From: JAWKIW01 sp046331175
GTDB lineage: Bacteria; Actinomycetota; Acidimicrobiia; Acidimicrobiales; Acidimicrobilacustridaceae
Assembly: GCA_046331175.1 (NCBI GenBank)
Contig: JAXLRI010000004.1
Coordinates: forward strand, 1-64,000
Length of the DNA stretch: 64,000 nt
Reading direction: 5' to 3'
Numbering within the stretch: the stretch's first letter is position 1; each line of letters opens with the position of its first letter. A program made the position numbers and the translations under genes. The notes under the pieces were generated by a model. The model was not told the DNA's origin and did not search any database. It was given only the letters and a program-made list of their open reading frames with translations. Of the stretch, positions 24,143 through 32,274 are shown piece after piece.

Positions 24143-25306
24143 GTGAGCGCGACCTGGGGCGACTGGGTCGTCGCGACCACGCAGGCGATCCACGACGCCG
24201 GCCGCTGGCGCTCGGTGCGCCCGTTCGACGCCACCGGCCCGGCCGGGACCACCGACGACGGGACGCCGATGGTGTCGTTCGCGTCGAACGACTACCTCGG
24301 CCTCACCGACCACCCCGCCACGAAGGCCGCCGCCCTCGCCGCCGTCGAGCGCTGGGGCACCGGGTCCGGCGCCTCGCGGCTCATCGTCGGGTCGCGGCCG
24401 ATCCACCACGACCTCGAGGAGGCGCTCGCCGCGTGGCGGGGCACCGAGGCCGCCCTGCTCTTCCCCACCGGGTTCGCCGCCAACCTCGGCACGCTCGCCG
24501 CCCTGGCCGACCGCGACGTCGCCGTCGTCTCCGACGAGCGCAACCACGCGTCGATCATCGACGGCTGCCGGCTGGCGGCCCAGCGCGGCGCCACCCTGGC
24601 TGTGGCCCGCCACGCCGACCTCGACCACGTCGCCGAGCTGGTGGCCGCCGCCCGGCGCGAGGGGCGCCGACCGGTGGTGGTCACCGACTCGGTGTTCTCG
24701 ATGGACGGCGACGAAGCCCCGCTCGCCGACCTGGTCGCCGTGTGCGCCGCCGGCGGCGCCGCGCTGGTGCTCGACGAGGCCCATGCCGTGCTCGGCCCCG
24801 ACGTGCCGCCCTCGGCCGCCGCCGCGCTCGCCGGCGCGGGCGGGCTGCTGGTGCGGGTGGCGACCCTGTCGAAGGCGCTCGGCAGCCTCGGCGGGTTCGT
24901 CGCCGCCGACCGGGCCGTCGTCGACCTGCTGGTCAACCGGGCCCGGCCCTTCATCTTCACCACCGCCCCGACCCCCGCCGACGCCGCCGCCGGGCTGGCC
25001 GCGGTGGAGGTCGTGCGCGGGGCCGAGGGCGACGCGCTGCGGGCCCGGCTGCGCGCCCACGTCGAGCGCCTCGCCCCCGGGCACCCGTCGCCCATCCTCC
25101 CGGTCGTCGTCGGGGGCGAGGCGGAGGCCCTCGCCGCAGCCGCCGCCCTGGCCGAGCGCGGGCTGCTCGTCCCGGCCATCCGCCCGCCGACCGTGGCCCC
25201 CGGCACCTGCCGGCTGCGCGTCGCCCTCAGCGCCGCCCACACCGACGACCAGCTGGACGCCCTCGCCGGCGCGCTCGACGACCTCGGCCTGGCGGTCACC
25301 CGATGA
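24143..25306 (+). CDS. bioF: 8-amino-7-oxononanoate synthase
   Basis: This 387-residue PLP-dependent enzyme condenses a pimeloyl thioester with alanine to KAPA. Key segments are VSFASNDYLGLTDHP, GTGSGASRLIVGS, DERNHASIIDGCRL, DSVFSMDGDEAPL, VLDEAHAVLG, and the Schiff-base lysine in ATLSKALGSLGGF. The GTG start lies 40 bp after the esterase gene with AGGGA 9 nt upstream. Its stop overlaps the bioD start (ATGA). The length is normal. Confidence 0.93.
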   Translation: MSATWGDWVVATTQAIHDAGRWRSVRPFDATGPAGTTDDGTPMVSFASNDYLGLTDHPATKAAALAAVERWGTGSGASRLIVGSRPIHHDLEEALAAWRGTEAALLFPTGFAANLGTLAALADRDVAVVSDERNHASIIDGCRLAAQRGATLAVARHADLDHVAELVAAARREGRRPVVVTDSVFSMDGDEAPLADLVAVCAAGGAALVLDEAHAVLGPDVPPSAAAALAGAGGLLVRVATLSKALGSLGGFVAADRAVVDLLVNRARPFIFTTAPTPADAAAGLAAVEVVRGAEGDALRARLRAHVERLAPGHPSPILPVVVGGEAEALAAAAALAERGLLVPAIRPPTVAPGTCRLRVALSAAHTDDQLDALAGALDDLGLAVTR

Positions 25307-25965
25307 GCAGCCCCCGGCCCACCCTGGTGGTGGTCGTCGCCGGCACGGCCACCGAGATCGGCAAGACCTGGGTGACCGCCCGGCTGGCCGAGCGGCTGCG
25401 GGCGACGGGCACGACGGTGGCGGCCCGGAAGCCTGCCCAGTCCTTCGAGCCCGCCGACGCCGACGACGGGGTGACCGACGCCGACGTCCTGGCCGGCGCC
25501 ACCGGCGAGGCCCCCACCGTGGTCTGCCCGCCCCACCGGTGGTACCCCGTCGCCCTGGCACCTCCGATGGCAGCCGAGGTCCTGGAGCGGCCCGCCATCC
25601 ACCTGGCCGAGCTGGTCGACGAGGTGGCGTGGCCCGAGGGGGTCGCGGTGGGCCTGGTCGAGCCGGCCGGGGGCGTGCGGTCGCCGCTGGCCGCCGACGG
25701 CGACACCGTCGACCTCGTCGAGGCGCTCGGCGTCGACCTGGTGGTGCTGGTGGCCGACGCCGGCCTCGGCACGATCAACGCCGTGCGGCTCTGCGCCGCC
25801 GCCCTCGAGGGACGGCCCCTGGTCGTGCTGCTCAACCGGTTCGACGCCGACGACGACCTCCACCGCCGCAACGCCGCCTGGCTGCGCGACGGGGGCCTCG
25901 AGGTGCACACCGCCGCCGAGGCGGTGGCCGACCTGCTCGCCGAGCGGGCGGGGCGAGCGGTCTGA
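25303..25965 (+). CDS. bioD: Dethiobiotin synthase
   Basis: This 220-residue ATP-dependent carboxylase converts DAPA to dethiobiotin. The P-loop GTATEIGKT is at residues 14-22 (the classical form is GTDTxVGKT), followed by KPAQSFEPADADD, VEPAGGVRSPLA and VLLNRFD. The ATG lies within the bioF stop, so translation is coupled. bioB is not in the window, so the last step must be encoded elsewhere. Confidence 0.9.
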   Translation: MSSPRPTLVVVVAGTATEIGKTWVTARLAERLRATGTTVAARKPAQSFEPADADDGVTDADVLAGATGEAPTVVCPPHRWYPVALAPPMAAEVLERPAIHLAELVDEVAWPEGVAVGLVEPAGGVRSPLAADGDTVDLVEALGVDLVVLVADAGLGTINAVRLCAAALEGRPLVVLLNRFDADDDLHRRNAAWLRDGGLEVHTAAEAVADLLAERAGRAV

Positions 25966-26093
25966 CCACCCGGCCCGGGTCGGTGATCGACCAGGTCGAC
26001 GCGCCGGGCGATCTCGTGGACGACGCCGGCTGGCGACGAAGGCGCCGAGCGCTCGGCCGGTCGACGCCGGGCCCGAGGTGGTTCAATCGGGGC

Positions 26094-26573
26094 GTGCCCA
26101 CCACCTGCCCGACCTGCGGTCGCGCCGTGCCCGACGCCGACCAGTTCTGCGGCCGCTGCGGCACGGCGGTCCACGCACCGGGTCCGGCCTGGGGCCCACC
26201 AGCCGGCCCGCCGATGCGCGGTGCGCCGACGCCACCTCGACCCCCGGGCGGCCCCCGACCGCCGAGCCCGGGGTTCGGACCGGCGGGCGCGGGCTGGTAC
26301 GGGCCACCGCCCGGTCCTGCCGGTCCCGTCGGTCGAGCCGCTCCCGCCGGTCCGGCCGCTCCCGGAGGTCCGGCCGGGGGGCCGCCCCCCGGACCGTCCG
26401 CGGGGCCGCCGGTCCCCGGTGCACCGGGATGGGTCCCACCGGGCCCCCCGCCCGCCGACCCGGCCGGCTCCGGCTCGGGGTCGTTCGCCCGCACGGTCGT
26501 GCTGGCCGTGGGGATCGTGGTCGTGCTCGCCGTGGTCGGCGTCGTCCTGGGCCAGCTCCTCGGCGGCCGCTGA
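26094..26573 (+). CDS. Zinc-ribbon, Pro/Gly-rich protein with C-terminal membrane anchor
   Basis: This 159-residue protein opens with a zinc ribbon (CPTCGRAVPDADQFCGRCG: two CxxC pairs) and continues with about 95 residues of Pro/Gly/Ala-rich disordered sequence. It ends in one membrane helix (TVVLAVGIVVVLAVVGVVLG), so it is probably tail-anchored with the ribbon in the cytoplasm. Such zinc-ribbon/TM proteins are common in actinobacteria but functionally unassigned. A weak -10-like TTCAAT ends 6 nt before the GTG. Confidence 0.75.
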   Translation: MPTTCPTCGRAVPDADQFCGRCGTAVHAPGPAWGPPAGPPMRGAPTPPRPPGGPRPPSPGFGPAGAGWYGPPPGPAGPVGRAAPAGPAAPGGPAGGPPPGPSAGPPVPGAPGWVPPGPPPADPAGSGSGSFARTVVLAVGIVVVLAVVGVVLGQLLGGR

Positions 26574-26612
26574 GCCGGCCCGCGGCGCGGGACGGGATCG
26601 CCGCCGGCGCGG

Positions 26613-26879
26613 TCAGGAGGGGCTGCGGCCCGCGGCCTGCTCGGCCTCGATGAAGGCCACGAGGCCGTCGACGTCGCCCTCGCCCTGGCCGCCGGCGTCG
26701 CTCTCGAAGTACGACCTCGTCCAGGCGTCGATCTCGTCGTCGGTGAAGCCGTCGGGCCGGAGCCGGTCGCGGGCCTCGTTGGCGAGGAGTCGAGCCCCCT
26801 CGACGTCGACCTCGGGCAGCTCGGGCTCGGCGACGCCGTCCTCCTCGGGGAAGTCGGGCGTGACGTCGTCGGTGGGCAT
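26613..26879 (-). CDS. Small acidic protein of unknown function
   Basis: This is an 88-residue acidic protein. The start MPTDDV is chosen because GGAGG lies 5 nt upstream; longer in-frame extensions are Arg/Pro-rich and unlike protein. The sequence has DEIDAWTRSYFESD and a C-terminal VDGLVAFIEAEQAAGR helix. No membrane span or cofactor motif is visible. It converges on the zinc-ribbon gene. Confidence 0.65.
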   Translation of the reverse strand: MPTDDVTPDFPEEDGVAEPELPEVDVEGARLLANEARDRLRPDGFTDDEIDAWTRSYFESDAGGQGEGDVDGLVAFIEAEQAAGRSPS

Positions 26880-27443
26880 GGGGGCCTCCAGGAGGCGAGC
26901 GGACGCGAGCAGCGCCGGATCGGCGGCGGGGAGCGGAGCGCAGCTCCGGCCCCGACGGGCCCGGCACGGCGGCCATGTTGCCACGCGGCATCGGCCTGCC
27001 GAGCCGGCGGGGGTGGGGCCCCGGGTCGGGGGCCCTGATCGCCTCGGGATCGCGGGAGCGACCACCCCGGGGACGGGTCGCGGGCCGGCGGTCGGCTCGA
27101 CGACCGGTCCACGGCGGCCCTCGCCAGCAGCCCGGATGGCCGGCCCGCGGGCCCGGCCGGCCATCGGCCGTGCACGGGGGGCGCCGATTCGACCACAATG
27201 AGTGCCCGGCGGCCTCAATGAACGGTGGTCACCGGCCGATCAACACCGTACGGGTCCGGCGCGGGGTCCAACCCGAGCACGAGCGGCGATCGAGGCACGG
27301 AGCAGGCGACGAAGTGCGACACAGGAGTGGCGAAGCCGAGTGACCCACCAGCCGGTCGATCCCTGGTCAGGATGCAACCCGACGACGTCGGGGTCCGCCG
27401 CGACCGCACGCGCCCGCCGGCGGTGGACCTCGTGCCCCGCCGG
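26880..27443. other. Gene-free stretch of about 560 bp
   Basis: No supported gene, RNA or hairpin was found. The part nearest 26880 holds the ribosome site of the minus-strand gene. The segment 27185-27370 has lower G+C than its surroundings and an ACAATGAG/CTCAATGAA pair, but no recognisable coding remnant. Open frames here have codon patterns of antisense or non-coding GC-rich DNA. Confidence 0.5.
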
Positions 27444-27449
27444 TAGGAT
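27444..27449 (+). promoter_or_regulatory. Candidate -10 element with leaderless micro-ORF for the DUF2510 gene
   Basis: TAGGAT ends 7 nt before an ATG at 27457. That ATG opens an 8-codon frame (MVDRGGRR) whose TGA overlaps the ATG of the main gene at 27480. The GGGGAGGG inside the micro-ORF can also serve as the ribosome site of the main gene. Confidence 0.45.
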
Positions 27450-27479
27450 CGCCGACATGGTCGACCGGGGAGGGCGGCG

Positions 27480-29141
27480 ATGAGCGACACGTCGCAGGGC
27501 CCCGGTTGGTGGCTCGCCTCCGACGGCAAGTGGTACCCGCCCGCCGACGCCGACGCCGCCCCCGGCCCCGGCTGGTGGCTCGCCTCCGACGGCAAGTGGT
27601 ACCCGCCCGCCGACGCCGCCCCCGGCCCCGGCTGGTGGCTCGCCTCCGACGGCACGTGGTACCCACCGGTCGACGACGCGGCGACGACCGCGGCCGCCGC
27701 CCCGACCGCGGCGGTGCCCCCGACCGAGGCTCCGGCTGGGGCCCAGGCCCCTGCCAAGCCAAAGGCCGTCAAGCCCAAGGCGGTCAAGCCCAAGGCCGTC
27801 AAGCCCAAGGCCGTCAAGCCCAAGCCGGTCGCCCCGGCCGCGAGCGGGGCCACGCCGAAGCCCGCGACCCCGAAGGGCACCACCCCCGAGCCCGCGACCC
27901 CGAAGGGCACCACCCCCGAGCCCGCGTCCCCGAAGGGCACCACCCCCGAGCCCGTCGCCGCCAAGGCCGTGCCAGCCAAGCCCGTGGCACCGAAGCCCGT
28001 CGCGGCCAAGCCCGTGCCGGCCAAGCCGGTCCCCGCGACCCCGGCCACCGGGTCGACCACGTCGCCTGACCGGACCGGAGCTGCGCCCGCTGCCGCCAAG
28101 CCCGCTGCCGCCAAGCCCGCTGCCGCCAAGCCCGCTGCTGCCGAGGCCGCTGCCGCCAAGCCGGCTGCTGCCGAGGCCGCCAAGCCCGCTGCTGCCAAGC
28201 CCGCCGCCGAGCCGCCGGCGGCCCCGCGGCGCCCCGCCGCGGGGCTGACGTCGCAGACCCAGATCTACGTCCAGAACCAGGCATCGCGCGCCGACGCCCA
28301 GGTCCTGGCCCAGGCCCGCTCGGCGGCTGCCATGCGGGCGCTGCAGTCCCTCGGCGCCGACCTCGGCGGCGACGACGAGCCGGCGCTGCGCGCCACCCGG
28401 GCGGCCCGCGACCTCGACCTCGCCTCGGCCAAGACGAGCGCGGCCACGGAGCGCCCGGCCACGCCCGCCGCCGCGACACCCGCCGCCGCCCCGGTCACCT
28501 CCCCACCGCCGGCCGCGCCTCGTGCGGCCGAGACCGTCGCCCCGATCACCGCCCCGACCACCGCGACGACGCCGACCACCGCGCCGACCGACGAGCCCCA
28601 ACCGGCCGCCGGTCCGACGGGGCCGCCGCCGCTGCTCGAGGTCAAGCCGTCACCGCTCAACACCGACGTCAGCCACGTCGGCGACCGCCTGGTGATCTTC
28701 AACGACCGGGTCGAGATGCACGACCGCAACGACCGGGTCCGGCAGGTCATCCGGGGCGAGGACATCACCGACGTCGTCGTCCACCGCAAGTTCACGGGCG
28801 CCTCGGTGACCGTCGAGAGCATCTCGGGCGAGGTCATGGTCGCCAAGGGCCTGCGCCCCGACCAGGCCGAGGAGGTGCGGTCCGTCATCCAGCGCCGCAC
28901 GCGGCAGGGGCGCGCCGGCGGTGAGGCCGCCGAGCGACCCGCCACCGCGGCGACGCCGTCGACGAGCGGCAGCGGCGAGCGGCTCACCAGCACGGTGCGA
29001 CCGGCCACGCTCGACAAGGACGACCTGCTCGCCAAGCTCGACGACCTGCACGCCGCCGGCATCCTCACCGACCGCGAGCTGGCCGCCAAGCGGGCCCTCG
29101 TGCAGCGCCTCGCCGCTCCGCTCGCCTCGACGCCCCGCTGA
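27480..29141 (+). CDS. Triple DUF2510 / PH-like / SHOCT domain protein
   Basis: This 553-residue protein has three DUF2510 motifs (WWLASDGxWYPP at 10-21, 32-43 and 52-63), each from a nearly identical DNA unit. Lys/Pro/Ala repeats follow: AVKPK units (about 98-120), GTTPEPA units and AAAKPA units (to about 245). A helical segment (about 255-320), a second low-complexity region, a small PH-like domain (DRLVIFNDRVEMHDRNDRVR to EEVRSVIQRR, about 400-477) and a C-terminal SHOCT helix pair (LLAKLDDLHAAGILTDREL) complete it. These modules are usually found in actinobacterial envelope or regulatory proteins of unknown role. No signal peptide is present. Confidence 0.85.
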   Translation: MSDTSQGPGWWLASDGKWYPPADADAAPGPGWWLASDGKWYPPADAAPGPGWWLASDGTWYPPVDDAATTAAAAPTAAVPPTEAPAGAQAPAKPKAVKPKAVKPKAVKPKAVKPKPVAPAASGATPKPATPKGTTPEPATPKGTTPEPASPKGTTPEPVAAKAVPAKPVAPKPVAAKPVPAKPVPATPATGSTTSPDRTGAAPAAAKPAAAKPAAAKPAAAEAAAAKPAAAEAAKPAAAKPAAEPPAAPRRPAAGLTSQTQIYVQNQASRADAQVLAQARSAAAMRALQSLGADLGGDDEPALRATRAARDLDLASAKTSAATERPATPAAATPAAAPVTSPPPAAPRAAETVAPITAPTTATTPTTAPTDEPQPAAGPTGPPPLLEVKPSPLNTDVSHVGDRLVIFNDRVEMHDRNDRVRQVIRGEDITDVVVHRKFTGASVTVESISGEVMVAKGLRPDQAEEVRSVIQRRTRQGRAGGEAAERPATAATPSTSGSGERLTSTVRPATLDKDDLLAKLDDLHAAGILTDRELAAKRALVQRLAAPLASTPR

Positions 29142-29201
29142 CCCGAGCGTCGCGCCCGCCCCGCCCGGCGCCACCGGGGGGCCGACCGCGCCGGTGATCG
29201 C

Positions 29202-30116
29202 TCAGCGCGGACCGGAGTAGTAGGCGACGACGACGAGGATGCCGAGGGTGAGCACCAGGGCGGTGACCAGCCAGATCCAGCGTCGCCCGACCTCGGTCTC
29301 GACCGGGTCGATGTGGGCGATCGAGCGGCGGGCCTCGGACAGCTGGGTGCGCAGGAGGTCGGACTCGCCCTGCAGCCCGACGAGCGCCATCTCGGCGGCG
29401 GCCAGCTGCTCCTCCAGCTCGATGGCGGAGGACTCGGACGGGTCGCCCTCGCTCAGGCGGCGCTGCAGCTCTCGGTACTGGTCGCGCAGGCCGGCCACCG
29501 CGGCGTACTGGCTCTGCAGCTCGGCGAGCTGGCGCGACACGGCGCGCGTGCGCCCGGACGCCGATTGGGCGACCTGGCGCGCCTCGGTCAGCTGGTCCTG
29601 CAGCTCGGCGTGCTGCTTCTGCAGCTCGGACAGCTGCTGCATCAGCGCATCGGTCTCGGTGAGGCCCTCCTCGCGGGCCACGTCGCGCACCCCGGTCCAC
29701 CGCAGCTGCTCGGACAGCTCGGCGACCCGATCGGCCTCGGGCGAGTCGATGGCGCGCAGCATGTCCTCGACGTTGGCGTGCACGCGGGTCGCGTAGTCGA
29801 GGTCGAACGGGTGGTCCTCGTCGGGGTGGGCCCAGTGGTTGCGGGCCGTCCGCAGGTCGGTGACGGTCTGGCGCAGGTCGGCCGGCAGCACCGGCGAGAA
29901 CACCGGACCCCACCAGCGGTTCATGACCTCGAGCTGGAAGTGGGGGTCGGACAACGAGACGAGCACGTCCCGACGCTTGCCGAGCTTCTGGGCGGCCAGG
30001 ATGATCCAGTCGTCATCCGGGAAGGCCGCCGCCATGCGGGCGTCCACGAACGGGGCCAGGCCTTCGGCCAGGACCTCGAAGGCGGTGGCGACCTGCGCTC
30101 GGTAGCTGGTGGACAT
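29202..30116 (-). CDS. Tail-anchored Swt1-type HEPN protein with coiled coil
   Basis: This 304-residue protein has an N-terminal helical domain (about 1-125) resembling the Swt1-type HEPN domain: YRAQVATAFEVLAEGLAPFV, then DLRTARNHWAHP with Arg92 and His97 forming RX4H, the catalytic pattern of HEPN ribonucleases. A long coiled coil (about 150-260) and one C-terminal membrane helix (WIWLVTALVLTLGILVVVAYY) follow, so the HEPN domain would face the cytoplasm. AGGAG precedes the ATG. There is no adjacent minimal nucleotidyltransferase or ATPase as in typical HEPN toxin pairs. RNase activity is inferred only. Confidence 0.75.
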   Translation of the reverse strand: MSTSYRAQVATAFEVLAEGLAPFVDARMAAAFPDDDWIILAAQKLGKRRDVLVSLSDPHFQLEVMNRWWGPVFSPVLPADLRQTVTDLRTARNHWAHPDEDHPFDLDYATRVHANVEDMLRAIDSPEADRVAELSEQLRWTGVRDVAREEGLTETDALMQQLSELQKQHAELQDQLTEARQVAQSASGRTRAVSRQLAELQSQYAAVAGLRDQYRELQRRLSEGDPSESSAIELEEQLAAAEMALVGLQGESDLLRTQLSEARRSIAHIDPVETEVGRRWIWLVTALVLTLGILVVVAYYSGPR

Positions 30117-30197
30117 GCGGGCTCCTGGCCGGCGCACCGGCACCGGGGAATCTACCGGCCCCTGCACGGCCCACCGCAGTCGGCCACGATGGGCGAC

Positions 30198-32180
30198 GTG
30201 CCCGAACCGACCCCACCGACCCCACCGACCCCACCGACGAGGCCGACCAGGCCGACGAGCCGATCCGACGACCACCCGCACCGACCCGCCACGGCGGGGC
30301 CCGCCTCCGGGGGCCACGCCGCGCCCACCACCGAGCCGGGTCCCGGGTCCACCGGCGCGGCCACCACCGGGCTGCCGCGGTGGGACCCGTGGTCGATCGG
30401 GCCGGCCGACGAGCGGGGCCTCGCCGCGGCCGAGGAGGCGGTCCTGGCCGACCTCGACCGCCTGCGGGCCCGGTACGACGCCGCCGGCGTGGGAGGCGGG
30501 CCGGCGCGCGACGCCGACGCCGACGACCAGCGGGCCGTGGCCGAGGTGCTCGACGCCACCAACGCGGTGCTCGCCGACGTCCGCGCCCTGGCCGCCCACC
30601 TCCACGCCCGGGTCAGCATCGACGCCGGCGACGACGACGCCGCCGGTCGCCAGTCCGCCCTCCAGACCCGCCTCGCCGACCTCGCCCGCCTGACCACCCG
30701 CCTCGACGCGTGGTTGGCCTCCCTCGGCGGCGAGGCCCTGGCCGACCCGGCGACCGATCCGCCCGCCACCGTGGCCGAGCACGCCTTCGCCCTCCGGCGC
30801 GCCGCCGAGCAGGCCGCCCACCAGCTCAGCCCGGCCGAGGAGGACCTCGTGGCCGACCTGCGCCTCTCGGGCTCGGTGGCGTGGGCCCGCCTGCACCGCG
30901 AGGTGACCGCCGGGCTGACGGCCACCGTCGCCGGGCCCGACGGCGACGAGGTGCTGCCCATGAGCGTCGTGCGCGGGCGGGCCACCCACCCCGACCCCGC
31001 CGTCCGCCGGGCCGCCTACGAGGCCGAGCTGGTCGCCTGGCCCACGGTTGCCGTCCCCCTGGCCGCCGCCCTCAACGGCGCCAAGGGCGAGACCGGCGTG
31101 CTGAACCGCCGTCGCGGCTGGCCCGACGACCTCGCCCCGGCGCTGGCTGCCAACCACGTCGACGCCGCCGTGCTCGACGCCATGACCGGCGCGGTCGTCG
31201 ACGCCCTCCCCGCGTTCCGGGCCCACCTCCGGACCAAGGCAGCCGCGCTCGGGCACCCGGCCGGCGCCGGGCTCCCCTGGTGGGACCTGCTCGCGCCGGT
31301 CGGATCGGGCCCGGCGTCGGTCGAGTGGGGCGAGGCCGTCGCCCGCGTGCGGACGACCTTCGCCGGGTACGCCCCCGACCTCGGCCGACTCGCCGACCAG
31401 GCGGTGACCGACGGCTGGATCGACGCCGAGCCGCGCGCCGGCAAGGTCGGCGGGGCGTTCTGCCTCCCGGTGCGGGGGGAGGAGTCGCGGGTGCTGGTGA
31501 ACTTCCACGGATCGCTCGACGGCGTGCAGACCCTCGCCCACGAGCTCGGCCACGCCTACCACAACCGCGTGCTCGGCCCTCGCACGCCGCTGCAGCGACG
31601 CACCCCGATGGCGCTGGCCGAGACGGCCAGCATCTTCTGCGAGACCTTGGTCGTCGAGGCGGGGCTGGCCACCGCCGACGACGACGAGCGACTCGCCCTG
31701 CTGACCACCGACCTGCAGGGCTCGGTCATGGTCGTGGTCGACATCCACAGCCGCTTCCTCTTCGAGCAGGCCCTCTGCGAGCGCCGCCGGGCCCGCACGC
31801 TGTCCGTGACCGAGCTGTGCGACCTCATGCTCGACGCCCAGGAGCGCGCCTACGGCGACGGCATCGACCCCGACCACCGCCACCCGTGGATGTGGGCGGT
31901 CAAGGGCCACTACTTCACGCCGTTCTACAACTGGCCCTACACCTACGGGCTGCTGTTCGGGCTCGGGCTCTACGCCCGCTTCCACGACGACCCCGAGCAG
32001 TTCCGCACCGGCTACGACGACCTCCTGTCGCGCACCGGGATGGCCGACGCCGCCACGCTCGCCGCCGGGTTCGGCATCGACCCCCGCGACCCCGCGTTCT
32101 GGGCCTCGAGCCTGACGGTGATCACCGACCGCATGGACGCCTTCGCCGCCCTCGCCCGACACGCGAGCAACCCCGCCTGA
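30198..32180 (+). CDS. M3-family (oligoendopeptidase F-like) zinc metallopeptidase
   Basis: This cytoplasmic peptidase has 660 residues from the GTG chosen here; an ATG three codons earlier is possible but overlaps the likely -10. A Pro/Thr-rich N-terminal tail of about 55 residues precedes the helical M3 domain. The zinc motif HELGHAYH is followed by the downstream glutamate in MALAETASIFCET, and GKVGGAFC and HRHPWMWAVKGHYF are typical of the family. It cleaves oligopeptides in peptide turnover. It is divergent from the HEPN gene. Confidence 0.9.
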   Translation: MPEPTPPTPPTPPTRPTRPTSRSDDHPHRPATAGPASGGHAAPTTEPGPGSTGAATTGLPRWDPWSIGPADERGLAAAEEAVLADLDRLRARYDAAGVGGGPARDADADDQRAVAEVLDATNAVLADVRALAAHLHARVSIDAGDDDAAGRQSALQTRLADLARLTTRLDAWLASLGGEALADPATDPPATVAEHAFALRRAAEQAAHQLSPAEEDLVADLRLSGSVAWARLHREVTAGLTATVAGPDGDEVLPMSVVRGRATHPDPAVRRAAYEAELVAWPTVAVPLAAALNGAKGETGVLNRRRGWPDDLAPALAANHVDAAVLDAMTGAVVDALPAFRAHLRTKAAALGHPAGAGLPWWDLLAPVGSGPASVEWGEAVARVRTTFAGYAPDLGRLADQAVTDGWIDAEPRAGKVGGAFCLPVRGEESRVLVNFHGSLDGVQTLAHELGHAYHNRVLGPRTPLQRRTPMALAETASIFCETLVVEAGLATADDDERLALLTTDLQGSVMVVVDIHSRFLFEQALCERRRARTLSVTELCDLMLDAQERAYGDGIDPDHRHPWMWAVKGHYFTPFYNWPYTYGLLFGLGLYARFHDDPEQFRTGYDDLLSRTGMADAATLAAGFGIDPRDPAFWASSLTVITDRMDAFAALARHASNPA

Positions 32181-32260
32181 ACCACCGCCCGCCACAGTCG
32201 CCGACGGCCTGGCCTCCGTGACCCGAACGGCCCCCGGAGGGACGAACCACCGCCCGTCCC

Positions 32261-32266
32261 TAGACT
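32261..32266 (+). promoter_or_regulatory. Candidate leaderless -10 element of the CpaE-like gene
   Basis: TAGACT ends 8 nt before the GTG at 32275. Confidence 0.5.
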
Positions 32267-32274
32267 CGGCGGCC

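Noticed and set aside
26975..27343. Possible small plus-strand gene in the gap before the DUF2510 gene
   Set aside because: No ribosome site, no promoter hexamer near the start, and an Arg/Pro/Gly composition typical of non-coding frames.
27215..28601. Long minus-strand frames across the DUF2510 gene rich in Gly/Ala/Leu
   Set aside because: They are complements of the Lys/Pro/Ala and DUF2510 repeats; the plus strand has recognisable domains and a ribosome site.
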